Below are positions 6,158-8,651 of a stretch of 8,651 nucleotides of DNA, one piece after another. Positions within the stretch are counted from its first letter, which is position 1. Every line of letters starts with the position of its first letter. The translations under genes and the position numbers were made by a program. Below the pieces are notes generated by a model. That model was not told where the DNA came from. It did not search any database and saw only the letters and a list, made by a program, of their open reading frames with translations. The stretch is from an uncultured Eubacteriales bacterium (GTDB taxonomy: Bacteria > Bacillota > Clostridia > Oscillospirales > Oscillospiraceae): contig CABRZO010000105.1 in assembly GCA_902475455.1 (NCBI GenBank), forward strand, positions 1-8,651, read 5' to 3'.

Positions 6158-6762
6158 AACTCTCTCGGTCCAGTCTCTCTTCGATAATCTGTCACAGCCA
6201 ACAGTGTGAGCGTCAGGCCGTTTTCACCCCAGTTGGCCTGGGCCCGGTAGCCCTGGCCGCTCTCCAGATGCCAATCAAAATAGTCCTTTTGGGGGATGGC
6301 AAACCGCTCCATCACCGCCATCTGGGTACCCCCGTGGGCCACGATGGTGACGGAGTCCTCGCCCCCGGTCCAGGCATCCTGCAAAAGCGCCTCAAAGGCA
6401 GCGCAAACCCGGGCGCAAAATTCCTGCTTTGACTCGCCGCCTGGACAGGGCCCGAGACAGAAGCCGTCCACCCAGCTCTGATAGGCCGGATCGTCGGACA
6501 GCTCCCGGTAATTTTTGCCCTCAAATCGGCCAAAGTCCATCTCCTCCAGCCCGGGTACCACCACCTGCTCCGCCTGGGGAAACAGCAGGGCGGCGGTCTG
6601 ACGGGCCCGCAGCAGTTGGGAGACATAGACCCGGTCCGGGCACTGGGGAGCTGGTTTCAGCCCCGCTCTCCCCTCCGGGGACAGGGGGGCATCCAGCCGG
6701 CCCTGGTACCGGTGCTCCCGCTGCAGGGCGGTCTCCCCGTGGCGGATCAGCTCCACCGTCAT
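6154..6762 (-). CDS. cobC: Histidine phosphatase, probable alpha-ribazole phosphatase CobC
   Basis: CobC removes the 5'-phosphate from alpha-ribazole phosphate or adenosylcobalamin phosphate, at the end of nucleotide-loop assembly. The 202-residue protein is a branch 1 histidine phosphatase: ELIRHGET (4-11) with phospho-acceptor His8 and Arg7, SQLLRARQTA (48-57), LEEMDFGRFEG (72-82) and VTIVAHGGT (138-146) with His143. The start at 6762 is directly before the RHG motif, overlaps the preceding stop as ATGA, and has AAGGGG about eight bases upstream; a longer in-frame start at 6801 would add residues unlike the family. Histidine phosphatases vary widely in substrate, so the specific name depends on the position inside the cobalamin operon. 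Confidence 0.88.
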   Translation of the reverse strand: MTVELIRHGETALQREHRYQGRLDAPLSPEGRAGLKPAPQCPDRVYVSQLLRARQTAALLFPQAEQVVVPGLEEMDFGRFEGKNYRELSDDPAYQSWVDGFCLGPCPGGESKQEFCARVCAAFEALLQDAWTGGEDSVTIVAHGGTQMAVMERFAIPQKDYFDWHLESGQGYRAQANWGENGLTLTLLAVTDYRRETGPREL

Positions 6763-7094
6763 GGCTTTTGCCCCTTCAGGCACTGGGGCAGGCCGCAGCA
6801 CACCCGCACCACGGTGTCCGCCTTCTGGGCCAGCAGGCAGGCCAGCCGTCCGGCCCCCTCCCGGCAGGCCCGCTGGTGGGGGTCTACCGGCACCACGCCG
6901 CCCCCCACTTCAGTGGCGATGACCACATCCTTCCGGGCCAGTTCCTCCGCCAGAGCGGCCAGATCGGTATCCGGCTGAACCAGATCCTGTACATCCCAGA
7001 CACAGCGCCGGGACAGTTCCTCCTCACTCCAGCCCAAGGCGGAGCGGACATAGTCCCGCTTTCCCGCAAACAGCGGGCCAGTGACAAACATCAT
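6759..7094 (-). CDS. Short CobU-like protein (adenosylcobinamide kinase/guanylyltransferase paralogue)
   Basis: This 111-residue protein resembles a CobU with its middle removed. It opens with MMFVTGPLFAGKRDYV, a P-loop-like G-x4-G-K followed by Arg rather than Ser/Thr. It then goes to VVIATEVGGGVVPVDPHQR (57-75) and GRLACLLAQKADTVVRVCCG (82-101), ending GLPQCLKG, which matches the classical CobU C-terminus (E-V-G-x-G-x-V-P, then G-R-L, then G-L-P). The segment that carries the guanylylated histidine (HRxxR) in CobU is absent. The start at 7094 (ATGATG) overlaps the cobS stop as ATGA and has GGAGG seven bases upstream, so it is a real translated gene rather than debris. A full CobU is encoded two genes upstream. 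It may be a kinase-only partner, a GTP/cobinamide-binding accessory or a decaying duplicate; the sequence does not decide. Confidence 0.75.
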   Translation of the reverse strand: MMFVTGPLFAGKRDYVRSALGWSEEELSRRCVWDVQDLVQPDTDLAALAEELARKDVVIATEVGGGVVPVDPHQRACREGAGRLACLLAQKADTVVRVCCGLPQCLKGQKP

Positions 7095-7858
7095 ACCAAT
7101 CCCTCCAGGATCTGTACCCCGTACATGGCGATCAGCATCCAGAGCTCCACGGTCTGGACAAACCAGCCCGCCAGATCTCCGGACAGGCCGCCGAACTGTT
7201 TCAGCGCCATCCGGCGGTACCACACAAACACACACTGGGCCGCCACAGCCATGGCAACACCCTGCCAGCCGGTGGCCACCAGGGTCAGGCTGAGCAGCAC
7301 ATCCAGCACCGTCAGCACCGCTGCCACCCGTTTTTTATCCGCCGCCGTGGCAAAGGTATAGGCCAGACCGGTCTTTTTTGCCAGCGGTAAGGTAGTCACC
7401 GCCAGCCCGGACTGGACCCGACTCAGGCAGAACATGAGGCCCAGGGGCAGATAGCGGTACTGGGGCAGGGTGACCCATAGGGCTAGGTTCAGGGCCAGAT
7501 AGCAGCCCAGCCGGATCAGGGCAAAAGAGCCCACATGGGGGTCTTTTAAAATCTCCTGCTTCCGCTCCGGCTCGGCGTGGCTGGCCAGGGCGTCCCAGGC
7601 CCCATCTAAATGGATCCCGCCGGTGACCGCCACCGGGGCCAGCCCCAGCAGCACCCCCGTGAGCAGCCGGGGCAGGGACAGCCAGGCCCCGACCCAGGCG
7701 ATGGCGCCGCAGAGGGCGCCGATGACCAGGCCGATCAGCGGGAAGGCACAGAATGAGAAGCGCATATTGCGCTGATTCCATTCAAATTGTGGCATGGGCA
7801 GGGCGGAGTACATGGAAAACGCCACTGCAATGGTCTCTAATACCCGCACAGATTTCAT
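7091..7858 (-). CDS. cobS: Adenosylcobinamide-GDP ribazoletransferase (cobalamin 5'-phosphate synthase) CobS
   Basis: CobS joins adenosylcobinamide-GDP with alpha-ribazole (phosphate), releasing GMP, in the membrane. The 255-residue product has normal length and several hydrophobic segments (about 37-60, 65-82, 115-132, 137-147, 178-212, 232-250). It opens with ALPMPQFEWNQRNMRFSFCA (19-38) and has GGIHLDGAWDALASHAEP (80-97), ERKQEILKDPHVGSFA (98-113) and a LSGDLAGWFVQ-type C-terminus (225-235). The start at 7858 overlaps the cobU stop as ATGA; no well-spaced ribosome site precedes it, so it probably depends on translational coupling. The acidic motif looks three residues short compared with the usual HxDGxxDxxD pattern, leaving two rather than three aspartates. 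Confidence 0.93.
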   Translation of the reverse strand: MKSVRVLETIAVAFSMYSALPMPQFEWNQRNMRFSFCAFPLIGLVIGALCGAIAWVGAWLSLPRLLTGVLLGLAPVAVTGGIHLDGAWDALASHAEPERKQEILKDPHVGSFALIRLGCYLALNLALWVTLPQYRYLPLGLMFCLSRVQSGLAVTTLPLAKKTGLAYTFATAADKKRVAAVLTVLDVLLSLTLVATGWQGVAMAVAAQCVFVWYRRMALKQFGGLSGDLAGWFVQTVELWMLIAMYGVQILEGLV

Positions 7859-8355
7859 CCCTTCCAAACATTGGGCAGTCCGCAGACCACCTCCACCACC
7901 CGGTCCGCTCGCCGGGCCAGGGCCCGGTTCAGCTTGGCCATGGCCTCCAGGTAGCGCAGGGTGTCTCCGGCATAATCTGAACCGCCGGCGCAGACCTCCT
8001 CGGCCACCACCGTCAGATGGGCGCATCCCTCCAGGGTCTCGATGCCCCGCAGCACCGCCTCTAAGCCGCCACCCTCTGGAGTGTAAAGCTCGTTGGAGAG
8101 CAGGCTGCCCAGCCCCTCCAGCAGCACATTGGCCTCTGAGGGCAGGTTCAGGCTCGCCAGGTCGGTATAGCGCTCCACTGTCTCAAACCCCCGGCCTGAA
8201 CGGGCCCGGCGGTGCTTTTCAATCCGGGCTACGCACTCCTGGTCCCAGGGGTACAGGGTGGCGATATAAATTCTGGGGCCGGGCTGAGACAGCACCAGCC
8301 CCTCGGCATACTCGCTCTTGCCGCTGGCGGAGCCGCCGAATACCAGGGTAAACAT
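7855..8355 (-). CDS. cobU: Bifunctional adenosylcobinamide kinase / adenosylcobinamide-phosphate guanylyltransferase CobU
   Basis: CobU phosphorylates adenosylcobinamide and then transfers GMP from GTP to give adenosylcobinamide-GDP. The 166-residue protein carries the P-loop LVFGGSASGKSEYAE (4-18), IYIATLYPWDQE (29-40), RIEKHRRARSG (44-54) with His48 at the place of the guanylylated histidine, VLLEGLGSLLSNE (77-89), and a C-terminus ADRVVEVVCGLPNVWKG. The usual N-E-V-G-x-G-x-V-P segment is replaced by AEEVCAGGSDYAGDT, a form I associate with clostridial CobU. The start at 8355 is fixed by AGGAGG eight bases upstream; an in-frame ATG at 8391 would lie inside cobT. It follows cobT by 13 nt and overlaps cobS as ATGA. 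Confidence 0.93.
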   Translation of the reverse strand: MFTLVFGGSASGKSEYAEGLVLSQPGPRIYIATLYPWDQECVARIEKHRRARSGRGFETVERYTDLASLNLPSEANVLLEGLGSLLSNELYTPEGGGLEAVLRGIETLEGCAHLTVVAEEVCAGGSDYAGDTLRYLEAMAKLNRALARRADRVVEVVCGLPNVWKG

Positions 8356-8363
8356 TTCCTGAT

Positions 8364-8369
8364 CCTCCT
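8364..8369 (-). promoter_or_regulatory. Ribosome binding site of cobU
   Basis: A consensus AGGAGG starts at the last base of the cobT stop codon and is eight bases from the cobU ATG at 8355. It decides the start of cobU and suggests ribosomes ending cobT can re-initiate here. Confidence 0.85.
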
Positions 8370-8651
8370 CACTGAGGGGTATAGGCCTCAATGCCCAGGT
8401 GGCCGAAAGTGTGGCCGCTGTGGTACACCTCCAGGGCCAGATCCAGCAGCGGCAGGGCGCACACGGCTCCGCTGCCCTCCCCCAGCCGCAGACCGGCGGA
8501 GATCAGGGGGCGCAGATCCAGCGCCTCCAGCAGCAGCCGGGCGGCGGGCTCCGCTGAGACATGGCTTGCCAGCAGACAGTCCCCCACCGCCGGATTAAGC
8601 CGCACCGCGCACAGGGCCGCAGCGTCGGCAATGAACCCGTCCAGCAGCACC
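8369..8651 (-). CDS. cobT: Nicotinate-nucleotide--dimethylbenzimidazole phosphoribosyltransferase CobT, C-terminal part
   Basis: CobT transfers phosphoribose from nicotinate mononucleotide to the lower-ligand base (such as dimethylbenzimidazole), giving alpha-ribazole phosphate. Only the last 93 residues are in the window; the gene runs off the right edge with an open frame and no start. Visible family signatures are LLDGFIADAAALCA (2-15 of the fragment), LASHVSAEPAARLLLEAL (27-44), and GLRLGEGSGAVCALPLLD (53-70). The Glu in GEGSGA corresponds to the catalytic glutamate of the Salmonella enzyme (Glu317). The tail YHSGHTFGHLGIEAYTPQ sits where most homologues have a TFxxxGV ending. Which lower base is used cannot be told from this part. 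It is the first visible gene of the operon. Confidence 0.95.
   Translation of the reverse strand, partial: VLLDGFIADAAALCAVRLNPAVGDCLLASHVSAEPAARLLLEALDLRPLISAGLRLGEGSGAVCALPLLDLALEVYHSGHTFGHLGIEAYTPQ

Noticed and set aside
4100..6187. Very long plus-strand reading frame of about 695 codons opposite cobD and cbiB
   Set aside because: The translation is low-complexity, rich in Pro, Gln, Gly and Arg, and matches no family. The minus strand carries two clear conserved genes over the same span; it is a shadow frame of GC-rich coding DNA.
6763..6801. Longer N-terminus for cobC starting at 6801
   Set aside because: The extra 13 residues are unlike the family, where the protein begins a few residues before the RHG motif, and the ATGA overlap at 6759-6762 gives a better start.

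Overview
The window looks like chromosomal DNA from a GC-rich, Gram-positive anaerobe of the Clostridia, most likely a gut-type Oscillospiraceae relative. This is inferred from the strong AGGAGG-type ribosome sites, the GC-rich coding sequence, the clostridial style of the CobS and CobU proteins, and the pairing of a URO-D-family gene with anaerobic-type cobalamin genes. No rRNA or other taxonomic marker is present.

Layout: positions 1-155 are an AT-richer leader with one plausible extended -10 promoter and a small palindrome. One plus-strand gene (156-1127) encodes a uroporphyrinogen-decarboxylase-fold protein of the MtaA/CmuA-like methyltransferase superfamily, not HemE. Positions 1128-1479 are non-coding and hold a dense array of hairpins bracketed by two nearly identical terminator-like palindromes. 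From 1480 to the right edge every gene is on the minus strand and belongs to late cobalamin (B12) biosynthesis.

In transcription order (right to left) the minus-strand genes are cobT (cut by the window edge), cobU, cobS, a short CobU-like gene, cobC, cbiB, cobD, cobQ/cbiP, cobO/btuR and cbiC. Nine of the ten are joined to the next by a 4-8 nt overlap or by a 12-13 nt gap carrying a Shine-Dalgarno sequence, so this is one translationally coupled operon. CbiC finishes the corrin ring, CobO adenosylates cobalt and CobQ amidates to adenosylcobyric acid. CobD makes aminopropanol phosphate and CbiB attaches it. CobU activates cobinamide, CobT makes alpha-ribazole phosphate, CobS joins the halves, and CobC removes the phosphate. 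Gene order therefore runs roughly opposite to pathway order. The earlier ring-building genes (cbiA, cbiD, cbiE/T and others), the operon promoter and any cobalamin riboswitch are outside the window.

The pathway itself is well known. The parts most worth a second look are the hairpin array between the convergent transcription units, the extra short CobU paralogue, an apparent three-residue loss in the conserved acidic motif of CobS, and an AT-rich patch inside cobO.
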